DNA of 32,018 nucleotides. Origin: Verrucomicrobiota bacterium (GTDB taxonomy: Bacteria > Verrucomicrobiota > Verrucomicrobiia > Limisphaerales > Pedosphaeraceae). The stretch is from contig JAJPHR010000015.1 in the NCBI GenBank assembly GCA_021325145.1, positions 1-32,018 on the forward strand, written 5' to 3'. Below the pieces are notes generated by a model. That model saw only the letters and a list, made by a program, of their open reading frames with translations, was not told the DNA's origin and did not search any database. This document shows, piece after piece, positions 24,501 to 32,018 of this stretch. Position numbers and translations under genes: made by a program. Every line of letters starts with the position of its first letter. The stretch's first letter is position 1.

Positions 24501-27318
24501 TATCAGTTGGTGGCGCGCTGAAGCCAATGCCAACGATGTCTATGCCCTTAATAACGGCAGCGTCTCGGGCGGTGTCACTTACACCCCCGGCGAGGTCGGC
24601 CAGGCCTTCTGCTTCGATCCCTCCAGCGGTTGCGTCACTGCCGCCGATTCACCCAGCCTGCGCCTCTCCGGTCAATTTTCCATCGAAGCTTGGATCAATA
24701 CCCGCTCTACTGCCTCCAGCCATCCCGACCAGTCCATTGTCTCGAAAGTCGGCGGCGCCGTGGGAAACAACGGCTACCAGCTCGTCCTCTCCGGCAACAA
24801 CATCGTCGGTCAATTCAACAGCCCCGGTCAGAATTGGCCCGGGAATCAACTCATCGCTTCCGGTGTCATGGTTTCTAATGTCTGGACCCACGTGGCCTGG
24901 ACCTACGATCAATCCACCTCTCGGATCTATATCAATGGTCAACTCGCCGCCAGCAGCGCCATTGGTTCCCATGCTGTTGTCACCAACAGCGCGCCTTTCC
25001 GAATCAGCGGTGATGACAACAACCACGCCTACTTTGACGGGTTCATTGACGAGCCGGCGATCTACAGCCGTGCGCTTTCTGCCTCCGAAATTCAAACCAT
25101 CTACGCAGCTTCCGTTGGGGGCAAATTCCAGGACGACAACCACAACGGCATGCCTGATGCCTGGGAAATGCAGTACTTCGGCAATCTCAATCAAGACCCC
25201 AATGCCGACTTCGATAGTGACGGCCTGAGCAACATACAGGAATTCCTCCACGGCACGGATCCAACCAATCCCGACACGGATTACGACGGTCGCAATGACG
25301 GCCAGGAAATCATCGATGGCACCGACCCTCTTGACCCAAATAGCGTGTTGCCCGTCCAGTTGGCCTATTGGTCGTTCGACAATACGACCAACTACGCGGG
25401 TGCTCAGGGCCAATCCCCGCTAATCGCGACCAACGCCGTGAGCGTCACGGGTATCGTCACCAACGCGTTGCTCTTGGACAGCACGAATACCGCCGTGCTC
25501 ATCTTCAACGACCGGGAGACCAACGCCCTGGCGAACATTAACCTCCAAAAGGGAACATTGAGCTTTTTCTTCAAGCCGAACTGGACGAGTGCGATTTTGG
25601 GCGGCACTGGTCCGGGCAGCAACGGCCGGCTAGTCGAAATGGGCAATTGGAGTTCCAACTACTCCGCAGGTTGGTGGACACTTTCCCTGGCTGCCGATGG
25701 GAACAGCCTCTATTTCATCACGGCGTCGAGCGGAAACGTCGTCACGAACCTGGCTACGCCTATTTTTTGGCTTTCCAACAACTGGCAGCACTTGGCCCTC
25801 ACGTACACGGCCACGAACAGCCAACTCTACGTTAACGGCCTCCTTTCGACAAACAACGCCATACAAACCAACAGTGTCGGTGTCTCCTATTTTCCGACTG
25901 CTGCCGAGCGCGCAGTCAGCGGTCTAAAGATCGGCAGCGATGGCGGTACTAATCAGGCGCACGGAGCTTTCGATGAGTTGCGAGCGTATAACTATCCATT
26001 TGCGGCGACGGACGTCGGTGCGGTAGGCGGGGGCCTGAACTACTGCTTCCTGTATGCCCAAAACGTCTATAGTCCCACATACATGCTCACCGCCTGTCCT
26101 CCGGAGCCAGGCATCCCGGGCGATTCGGTCACCATCAATGGTTCAGTCGGCGAACTTCCCGGGTTGATGGAACTGATTTACTTCAGTTTTGGTGGGAATC
26201 CCTCCCCATATTGCCCGTCCTCGTTTCCACCTTTGCAATTTCAATATTACGTCAATGCCGTTAGCATCTCGTGGGGAACAACCTCCGGCTCGCCCGCCTC
26301 CGGAGGTCTCCCGGTCCGTCCGCTTGGTCCCTTCTCCTTCTCTTTCAACCGCGTCGAATCGGGCAAAGTCAGCATTTCCGCCACCGAAAACATCGGCTTT
26401 GGACCAATTCCTTCTTACCCGCAGCCCTGCCCCGTCCGTATCGCGGTCCTCGCCCGACAACGTTTGGCGTATTGGGCCTTCAACGGCCAGTGGAATGGTG
26501 ACGGCGGACAGTTTCCCGTCGTTCAGAATAACATCTCCTCTTCCTCCTTTTCTCCTTCGCCCTTTGGTCAAGGCCTTCTTTTCAATAGTCAAAACATGGA
26601 TCTCCAATATCCGGCCTTTGGCAACGACAACCTGCCTCAGACCGACTCCCCGGCTGGCAGTGGCACCCCAAACATAAGCCGAAATCGGGGTACAGTACGC
26701 TTCTGGTTCTGCCCCAATTGGAGTAGCATCAATAGCGGCGGCGGCAATGGCACTCCCGCTAATGGCGGTACTTTCCTCGACATGCTCGCCGGCGATTGGA
26801 AGCTTCGCTTTGATCCTAATCCTAATTCCAGTGACCCGAATCAAACCCTAATCGAGCTTTACGCCAATGGGGGCCAGAAACTTCTTTCCGGCAGCGTCAA
26901 CTGGATCGCTAACCAATGGCACCTGATCACAGTGACTTACTCCGGAGGCCAGACAGCTCTTTACGTGGACGATAGAACAACGCATGTCGCCACTGGTCAA
27001 CCGGTCCTGCCTAGTGGCTGTAGTTTCGATGGCGCTTTTAATGGCAGTTTTCGCCTCGGCACTGACGGCGGGGCCGGCCCAGTGGGCGGCGTCATCGATC
27101 AGTTGGAAACCTTCAACTATGACCTGACTATAGACCAGGTGATCGCTGACTACGCCCTCGCTGCCAATCTCGACTCTGACGGCGACCACGTCACCAATTT
27201 GCAGGAATGGAAAAACGGCACCAACCCATTTGTCCCAGACTTCCTTTGGAGCCCGCAAACTTCCCCAAATCCCAGTCTCCAACTCCTTCAGCCTATCAAC
27301 AACGTTCAGGTTCCTTGA
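21514..27318 (+). CDS. Giant secreted LamG/Ig-like multidomain protein
   Basis: The ATG at 21514 has AGGAGA eight bases upstream and a signal peptide (MKAKSIILTLAASCSLFLAL...VQAC). Domains by residue: LamG 34-229, Ig-like 237-320, LamG 331-526, EF-hand/thrombospondin-3-like 534-577 (DFDGNGMSN), invasin-like beta domain 587-688, LamG 699-895, Ig-like 903-985, LamG 997-1198, calcium-loop repeat 1203-1276 (DFDSDGLSN, DTDYDGRNDG), LamG-like 1282-1499, a Cys-containing region 1510-1649 of unknown fold, LamG-like 1651-1885, and a final calcium loop (NLDSDGDHVTN). LamG jellyrolls bind carbohydrate or mediate adhesion; no catalytic residues are obvious. The C-terminus (INNVQVP) lacks a PEP-CTERM anchor. 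It ends three bases before the RHS gene, so the two are probably co-expressed. Confidence 0.92.
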   Translation: MKAKSIILTLAASCSLFLALLPRVQACDPPPEGIVSWWQAEGDAHDVSGTNSGAAAGSVGFAPGIAGQAFSFDGQSGYIQVADSPSLNFNSNSPMSIELWAYRTGSETAMCFLGKRVPNCASQWEYQMAFDPANGLHFDSSSAGVYTGMPMPTNVWIHLAATFDGTTFNFYTNGVLAATNTGTLGPPNNAPLQIGSSGGCAYFNGLLDEVSLYNRALSAAEIAAIYDAGVPNRCCIESSFISQPINLTITQGNDALLEFSVLGTSPLFYEWYFNSNLIANATENSLLLTNLQMSQAGYYLATASNNMGWFATSNALLTINAAQAIAPAPNIVSWWKAETNALDVYGTNNGTISGSLNYATGKVGQAFSFDGQGGYIQVADSPSLNFGTNSPVTVELWAYRTGSENVMCFVGKRDTNCGATWEYQMAFDPTNGMYFNSSSAGVYTGIQMPVDTWLHLAATFDGGTLSFYTNGVLAATNTGTLGPANNAPLEIGSSGGCSLFHGLIDELAIYNRALSAAEIQAIYNASLAGRFIDMNQNGLPDAWERQYFGNLNQTASGDFDGNGMSNLQKYLLGIDPTDYYDGTLPTIGIVGGNNQVGLTNTVLSQPLVMRVSRNGAPLTNAPILFSVTQGGALVASNSNGAFTNNLLLRTDSSGNATAFLLLPSTIGTTNLVQASASSAGNSVHVTFSAFTCASIPSGIVSWWQAEGDEHDVYGTNSGATFGAVNFTNGIVGQAFSFDGQSGYIQVPDSPSLNFGSTSPMTVELWAYRTGSGSVMHFLGKRAINCGSTWEYQMAFDPNSGLSFDGSGGGVFTGLQMPLNTWMHLAATFDGSTFRFYTNGVLAGTGSGTLGPPNNAPLAIGSSGGCLYFAGLIDEVAIYKRALSASEIAAICNSGNPSRCAVAPIILAQPSNLTVLAGQNVLFQPTILGTSPFNFQWYFNSNAIAGATQSGLSLTNVQKSQAGYYSFAVANSQSSALSSNVLLTVNRSVGVSAPSNTISWWRAEANANDVYALNNGSVSGGVTYTPGEVGQAFCFDPSSGCVTAADSPSLRLSGQFSIEAWINTRSTASSHPDQSIVSKVGGAVGNNGYQLVLSGNNIVGQFNSPGQNWPGNQLIASGVMVSNVWTHVAWTYDQSTSRIYINGQLAASSAIGSHAVVTNSAPFRISGDDNNHAYFDGFIDEPAIYSRALSASEIQTIYAASVGGKFQDDNHNGMPDAWEMQYFGNLNQDPNADFDSDGLSNIQEFLHGTDPTNPDTDYDGRNDGQEIIDGTDPLDPNSVLPVQLAYWSFDNTTNYAGAQGQSPLIATNAVSVTGIVTNALLLDSTNTAVLIFNDRETNALANINLQKGTLSFFFKPNWTSAILGGTGPGSNGRLVEMGNWSSNYSAGWWTLSLAADGNSLYFITASSGNVVTNLATPIFWLSNNWQHLALTYTATNSQLYVNGLLSTNNAIQTNSVGVSYFPTAAERAVSGLKIGSDGGTNQAHGAFDELRAYNYPFAATDVGAVGGGLNYCFLYAQNVYSPTYMLTACPPEPGIPGDSVTINGSVGELPGLMELIYFSFGGNPSPYCPSSFPPLQFQYYVNAVSISWGTTSGSPASGGLPVRPLGPFSFSFNRVESGKVSISATENIGFGPIPSYPQPCPVRIAVLARQRLAYWAFNGQWNGDGGQFPVVQNNISSSSFSPSPFGQGLLFNSQNMDLQYPAFGNDNLPQTDSPAGSGTPNISRNRGTVRFWFCPNWSSINSGGGNGTPANGGTFLDMLAGDWKLRFDPNPNSSDPNQTLIELYANGGQKLLSGSVNWIANQWHLITVTYSGGQTALYVDDRTTHVATGQPVLPSGCSFDGAFNGSFRLGTDGGAGPVGGVIDQLETFNYDLTIDQVIADYALAANLDSDGDHVTNLQEWKNGTNPFVPDFLWSPQTSPNPSLQLLQPINNVQVP
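21613..25341 (+). repeat. Duplicated 665-residue unit in the LamG gene
   Basis: LamG-Ig-LamG-calcium loop occurs twice. The SWWxAE motifs start at about 21613 and 23608 (1995 bases apart) for the first LamG, and 22504 and 24502 (1998 bases) for the second. The first pair is close at DNA level (for example gtcagttggtggcaggccga in both). The invasin-like domain at 23272-23577 separates the copies. Confidence 0.8.
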
Positions 27319-27321
27319 CCT

Positions 27322-30300
27322 ATGAAAGTTACCTCACATCATTGGACGATTCGCATCGCCTCGCTGTTTCTGGTGGTTTTGCAGCTTGCTGGCCCTCTGC
27401 GGCCCTCTGCCTGGGCTGCGGCTCTGGGTACTTCCAATTCGCCCCAAGTCACGCCCGTCAGCCAGACGCGCGGAATTCCCCCGCCGCAAATGCCGCCAGC
27501 ACCTGTCACGCGGCTGCCAAATCTGGGGCGCGTGGATATGATGCCTCACTTCTCAGCCATGCCCACTGAAGCCGAAATTTTCGCGGCCCACGTGTTTTCG
27601 CTCGCTCTCCTGCCCGTTGGCAAACCCGCACCTCAGGAAAATAAGGCTCTCGCGGATGCCTTGCTTCTGTACCTTCGGCGCGCTGACCCTGAAGACCAGT
27701 CCGCCATGCTTGCCTTCCTCCGGGCGTTTCCAAATTCCGCCTGGAAACCCGCGCTGCTCCTGAACCTCGGCATCGTCTGGCGGCAGACTGGCTTCTTCTC
27801 GCGGGCTCTGGACTCCTGGCAACAAGCCTGGGACCTCACCAAAACCGAAACCGCCGTCAAGCCAAAGAGCATCGCGGACCGCGCTTTGGGCGAATTGTTG
27901 CAAATCAATGCCTGGGTTGGCCGGCGCGAAGCTCTCGAACCTTTGTTGGCCGAGATTGGCGATCGTGAAATCTCTGGAGGCGCGACGGAAATGCTCGCTG
28001 GCGCACGCGAAGGTCTCTCGATCATGAAAAATACACCCGAGAAGGGCTTTCTGTGCGGGCCCCTGGCGCTCAGGCAGATCGCTCTGGCCACTCAGGCCAA
28101 ACCCGACCTCTCCAGACTCATCGAGTCCAGGTCCACGCCCAAAGGATTCTCCCTCACACAAGTGAATCAATTGGCTGCGGAGATGGGATTGCAATATCAA
28201 ATGGCCAAACGACAACCGGGCAGCCTTATCCCCACAAACTCCGTCATCCATTGGAAACTTAACCACTACGGCGCAATCCTCAAACAGGAAGATGGCCATT
28301 ATCTCGTTCAGGATTCGACCTTCAACCGCGTTTTTGGGCAGGAACTTTGGATTAGCCAGGCCGCGCTGGACGAGGAATCCAGCGGCTATTTCCTCATCCC
28401 CGCAGGACCATTGCCACCTGGTTGGCAGCCTGTTGCCCCCGAAGATGGTGGCAAAGTCTGGGGCAAAGGAGCCGTTACGGCGAAAGATCAGACTGCGTTT
28501 ACCCCAAATGACTGCAAGATCTGCCAACAGGGCATGGCTTACGGTATGGCCCAGTCCAGCGCTCATCTGATGTTGGTCAGCCTGAACATCGTTGACACTC
28601 CGGTCGGCTATCACCCTCCGCTCGGACCCGACGTTGACTTCACCCTTGTTTACAACCAGCGAGATGTTTATTCCCAAGTGGAACCATCTTACTCCAACCT
28701 CGGCAGTAAGTGGACGTTTGGCTGGTTCAGCTATATCACCGACCACGGTGTTCTGGGCAATCGCACCACCGTGACTCGCTATGTGAGCGGCGGTGGCCAG
28801 ATAACGCATGGCTCGTATAATACTTTGACCGGATCCTATGCTGCGGACCGTGATGGAAACGTCCTTCAGTATCTCCGTTCCGACAAGTATGTAATGACCC
28901 TTCCGGACGGCTCAGTGAACATTTTCAGCCAGCCCAGCACCGTAAACTTTGGGCAGCGCCAAATGTACCTGACCCAGGTGATCGACCCCCAGGGAAACAC
29001 GGTCACTCTGAACTACGACAGCCTCGGCCGGATTTCTTACCTCAACGACGCCCTCAGCCAATCCACGCTCTTTCATTATGATCTAGCCAGCCAGCCTTAC
29101 CGCATCACCCGCATCGAGGATCCCTTCCACCGCATCGCCTCCTTCGAGTACAATCAGAACGGCTACCTCATGCGAAGCACTGATGTCAGCGGCATGAGTT
29201 CCGCCTTCATTTACAGTCCCGGGGGAGATTTTATCAGCCAAATGACCACTCCCTACGGGGTCAGCAGATATAGCTACACGGAAAATGGCACGACCAGAAG
29301 CCTTTCCATGACCGATCCAAACGGGGATCAGGAATATATCCTCTACCGGGACACGCCCATCCCGATTGGTAGCGGGAACTCATTCCCTCCAGACAGCGAG
29401 AGCCATGATCCCGGGTTGGGTGACAACAGCGGTCTTGAGTTTCGTAATACGTTCTATTTCGACAAAGCCGTCATGAAACAATACGGCTCCTCAGACCCGA
29501 CCAAGGCTACCATTTACCATTGGCTGCATGATAATGATGTTTCGGGTCCATTGCTCGCCTCAGGCATTCTGGAAAGCCTTAAGCTGCCGCTGGAAAGCCG
29601 CATCTGGTATGCCTATCCAAGCCAATCCCAGCCCGAATACTCAGGCGGCGTCGCCCTCAGAATGCCCAGCCTCATCGCGCGAGTCGTTGAAGACCCCAGC
29701 GGCTCGGGCGGTTATTCGACGCAGTCCCACAGCATGAGTTACAATCAACTCGGCCGCTTGACCTTGGAGACGGATCCGCTCGGCCGCTCTACGGCAATCA
29801 ACTACGCCATAAACTCCGTTGACGTGCGCTCGGTTCGTCAACTCGTGGGGTCCAAGCAAAATGGTTATCTGGCCCAATTCCTTTACGCTCTTGGCCAACA
29901 CCGCCCAACCACGTACGTTGGGCCGGCCGGGGAAACCTACAACCTCACTTGGAATGCCGTCGGCCAGCTAAGCCAGATCAGCGATCCAAACGGGAATGCA
30001 ACCCACTTCACGTACACTTCAACTTATCTGACCACCATCAGCCAGGACTGGAGCGGAGGAACGAAAACGACCTCCCTCGCCTATGATGGTTTCGGCCGCC
30101 TCTACTCCGCCACGGATTCCGAAGGTTATACGCTCACTTACACTTATGATCTGCTTGATCGTGTCACCCAAATCACATATCCGGACACCACCTTCGAAAA
30201 GCTCATCTATTCCCGGCTCGACCTTGTCTATTTCTATGACCGCAGCGGCCACGCTACGAGCACGACGTTCGACAACGTTGGCCGCCCGCTGACCGTCAGG

Positions 30301-32018
30301 GACAGCCTTGACCGCATCACCAAGTATTCCTGGTGCGGCTGCGGTTCGCTCGAAAGCATCACCGATCCTCTCAATCAGGTCACTTCCTGGTTCCGTGACA
30401 TCGAAGGGCGCGTCACCAGGAAGGTCTTCTTCGATAACAGCGCCGTTTCGTACACATACGAACCCCTTAGTGGCCGGCTCTCAACGATCACCGACCCCAA
30501 AAACCAGGTCAAAACCTACTCTTACTTCAAGGACGACTCCCTCCGCGGTGTTTCGTACTCCGGCAACAGCGTTGCCACCCCTAACGTCAGTTTTGCCTAC
30601 GATCCCATTTTCCCACGTTTGGCATCCTTCACCGACGGCAATGGCACCACGACGTACAGTTATTATCCCGTCACCACGGATCACGTCCTCGTCGATGGCT
30701 TCAACACCCTCTTCTTCGGTGCAACTTTGGGTGCCGGCCAGTTGCAGAGCGTCACTGGCCCAAACAATAACTATTCCATCCATTACACCTACGACCTGCT
30801 GGGCCGCCGCACCGGCCGATCCATCGGCTCGCTGGCAGACTCCGTGGGTTACGATGCCTTGAATCGCGTGACCGGCCATGTCACGCCCCTGGGCACTTTT
30901 ACGCCCACGTACCTGAATGCCACGTTTCGGCCCACTTCCATTCAATTTCCCAATGGCCAACTCACTACCTTTGCCTATCTGGACAACGCACACAATCAAA
31001 GGCTCCAAAGCATTACGCACCAGGATGGCTACGGCGCTCTCATCTCCCAATTCGGCTACACTTACGACGTCCTCGGCCGCATTATCGAGTGGACCCGCAC
31101 GCAGGACACTGCCCACAGCGACGACCTGGATCTGCGCTATGACAATGAAGGCCAATTGCGCAACGCCGTCGCCTGGGCCGATTACGTCAGCCCCGCCGTC
31201 CTGACCAATGGCTACGCCTATGACTATGACTCCGCCGGCAATCGCACCAGCGAACAGCAGGAACCGCCGTACTGGAACCCGCCTCCAATTACCGGCCCGG
31301 TCGCCGTCGTCAGCCAGTCCGGCTACAACAATGTCAATCAATTGACTGCCCGCAACAGCTTGAGCCAGCCCAATCCTCCCCTCCACGTTCAAGCCTGGCT
31401 CAGCGGAGCCCCCTCCACCGCCACTGTCAGCGTCGATTCCCAGCCCGCTCAGCCGGCCCAACTCAGCCCCAATCCCGGCTGGTCCTCGCCTTCCGGCGGC
31501 GTGGTTCTGGACGCCACGGTCGCCACGGGCGGCGGCAGCAGCTACGATCACACCTTTAAAGTTCAAGCGGGAGGGAGCTCCGCCAATTACAGCTTGGCGG
31601 TCGCCGGAGACACGACTAAACTCCCTCAGTTCGATAACAATGGCAATTGCACGCAAGACAACACTATTGGTGGCACCACCACGACCTACGGCTGGGATGC
31701 TGAGGATCGCCTGGTAAGCATCAACAATATCGCCAACAATTCCAGCACCCAATTCGGCTATGACGGTTTTGGCCGGCGCGTGAGCATCGTGGAAAAAGAC
31801 AATTTTGGCACCGTTCTTAAAACCAGCAGTTTCGTCTGGGACGGAACTGCACTGCTTCAGTGCCGCGAGACGTTTGGCACGACGATCCGCGTCAAGACGT
31901 ATTACCCGGAGGGGATGTATGTACAGGACACGACCGCCGGCACGACGACTACCGGGAGCTTTTTTTACGAGCGCGACCACCTGGGCAGCATCCGGGAGAT
32001 GACCGATGCCAACCAAAC
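27322..32018 (+). CDS. RHS/YD-repeat protein with C39-like peptidase domain, 3' end missing
   Basis: The frame starts 3 bases after the LamG stop and is open to the window end (1565 residues). A signal-like stretch (IRIASLFLVVLQLAGPL) is followed by a helical, TPR-like region about 90-230. Residues about 243-333 resemble a peptidase C39 fold: Cys245 in LCGPLALRQIAL, His315 in HWKLNHYGAILKQ and Asp331 in YLVQDST make a plausible triad. From about 440 comes an RHS N-terminal region (VDFTLVYNQRDVYSQ, WTFGWFSYI). YD repeats (YDSLGRI, YDGFGRLYSATD, YDLLDRVTQI) follow, and DHLGSIREMTDANQ at the end opens the RHS-associated core. RHS shells encase a toxin or effector whose tip follows the core; that part lies outside the window. 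Confidence 0.92.
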   Translation, partial: MKVTSHHWTIRIASLFLVVLQLAGPLRPSAWAAALGTSNSPQVTPVSQTRGIPPPQMPPAPVTRLPNLGRVDMMPHFSAMPTEAEIFAAHVFSLALLPVGKPAPQENKALADALLLYLRRADPEDQSAMLAFLRAFPNSAWKPALLLNLGIVWRQTGFFSRALDSWQQAWDLTKTETAVKPKSIADRALGELLQINAWVGRREALEPLLAEIGDREISGGATEMLAGAREGLSIMKNTPEKGFLCGPLALRQIALATQAKPDLSRLIESRSTPKGFSLTQVNQLAAEMGLQYQMAKRQPGSLIPTNSVIHWKLNHYGAILKQEDGHYLVQDSTFNRVFGQELWISQAALDEESSGYFLIPAGPLPPGWQPVAPEDGGKVWGKGAVTAKDQTAFTPNDCKICQQGMAYGMAQSSAHLMLVSLNIVDTPVGYHPPLGPDVDFTLVYNQRDVYSQVEPSYSNLGSKWTFGWFSYITDHGVLGNRTTVTRYVSGGGQITHGSYNTLTGSYAADRDGNVLQYLRSDKYVMTLPDGSVNIFSQPSTVNFGQRQMYLTQVIDPQGNTVTLNYDSLGRISYLNDALSQSTLFHYDLASQPYRITRIEDPFHRIASFEYNQNGYLMRSTDVSGMSSAFIYSPGGDFISQMTTPYGVSRYSYTENGTTRSLSMTDPNGDQEYILYRDTPIPIGSGNSFPPDSESHDPGLGDNSGLEFRNTFYFDKAVMKQYGSSDPTKATIYHWLHDNDVSGPLLASGILESLKLPLESRIWYAYPSQSQPEYSGGVALRMPSLIARVVEDPSGSGGYSTQSHSMSYNQLGRLTLETDPLGRSTAINYAINSVDVRSVRQLVGSKQNGYLAQFLYALGQHRPTTYVGPAGETYNLTWNAVGQLSQISDPNGNATHFTYTSTYLTTISQDWSGGTKTTSLAYDGFGRLYSATDSEGYTLTYTYDLLDRVTQITYPDTTFEKLIYSRLDLVYFYDRSGHATSTTFDNVGRPLTVRDSLDRITKYSWCGCGSLESITDPLNQVTSWFRDIEGRVTRKVFFDNSAVSYTYEPLSGRLSTITDPKNQVKTYSYFKDDSLRGVSYSGNSVATPNVSFAYDPIFPRLASFTDGNGTTTYSYYPVTTDHVLVDGFNTLFFGATLGAGQLQSVTGPNNNYSIHYTYDLLGRRTGRSIGSLADSVGYDALNRVTGHVTPLGTFTPTYLNATFRPTSIQFPNGQLTTFAYLDNAHNQRLQSITHQDGYGALISQFGYTYDVLGRIIEWTRTQDTAHSDDLDLRYDNEGQLRNAVAWADYVSPAVLTNGYAYDYDSAGNRTSEQQEPPYWNPPPITGPVAVVSQSGYNNVNQLTARNSLSQPNPPLHVQAWLSGAPSTATVSVDSQPAQPAQLSPNPGWSSPSGGVVLDATVATGGGSSYDHTFKVQAGGSSANYSLAVAGDTTKLPQFDNNGNCTQDNTIGGTTTTYGWDAEDRLVSINNIANNSSTQFGYDGFGRRVSIVEKDNFGTVLKTSSFVWDGTALLQCRETFGTTIRVKTYYPEGMYVQDTTAGTTTTGSFFYERDHLGSIREMTDANQ

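Noticed and set aside
27553..28809. 418-residue open frame on the minus strand
   Set aside because: It is antisense to the RHS gene, whose frame carries clear C39 and RHS motifs. The minus frame has no recognisable domain and reflects codon bias of the opposite strand.
30481..32016. 511-residue open frame on the minus strand
   Set aside because: It mirrors the YD-repeat region, which is Gly/Thr/Asn-rich in the + frame. The minus protein is a monotonous Ala/Gly/Val sequence with no motif.

Overview
The window looks like a piece of a Verrucomicrobiota chromosome, most likely from the Pedosphaera / Limisphaerales group. The pointers are giant secreted LamG proteins with the SWWxAE signature, a DUF11-like repeat protein and an ice-binding protein that both end in the R(F/L)YR(I/V)xxxP tail common in that group, an RHS protein, small stress proteins (DUF883, DUF3309, PRC-barrel, DUF2934), and an integrase of a type I associate with these genomes. 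This assignment is by recognition of families, not by any search.

Layout. Bases 1-6270 hold secreted and envelope proteins on the + strand: the 3' end of a repeat protein, a DUF1573 protein, a response regulator with an unusual tail, an ice-binding-like (DUF3494) protein and an outer-membrane beta-barrel. Bases 6293-7541 hold a possible small gene and a HydE/BioB-like radical SAM enzyme. Bases 7917-10077 are a compact stress cassette ending in Dps. A decayed PAS-domain gene follows, then a 651-residue fusion of an MlaA/VacJ domain to an alpha/beta hydrolase (10551-12506).

Bases 12394-14092 carry three minus-strand genes of unknown role, with a divergent XRE regulator whose start codon lies in a perfect palindrome. 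From 14881 to 20244 is a replication-integration module, all on the minus strand: tyrosine integrase, AlpA-like excisionase/HTH, then MT-A70 methyltransferase, PrimPol-like primase and RepA-like helicase. The HTH and methyltransferase genes are 8 bases apart and the last three overlap as ATGA. Just upstream of the integrase lies the 3' tail of a tRNA gene (T-arm, acceptor strand, CCA), preceded by the broken 3' end of a DUF932 (phage/plasmid-like) gene. That order resembles an attP junction rather than a normal attL or attR. The helicase end of the module is flanked by a non-coding stretch rich in inverted repeats.

Bases 20848-32018 hold a stand-alone AraC-type DNA-binding domain, a 1934-residue secreted protein with six LamG-like domains built partly from a duplicated 665-residue unit, and, three bases downstream, an RHS/YD-repeat protein with an N-terminal C39-like cysteine peptidase domain that runs off the end of the window. 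No rRNA, complete tRNA or CRISPR array was seen.
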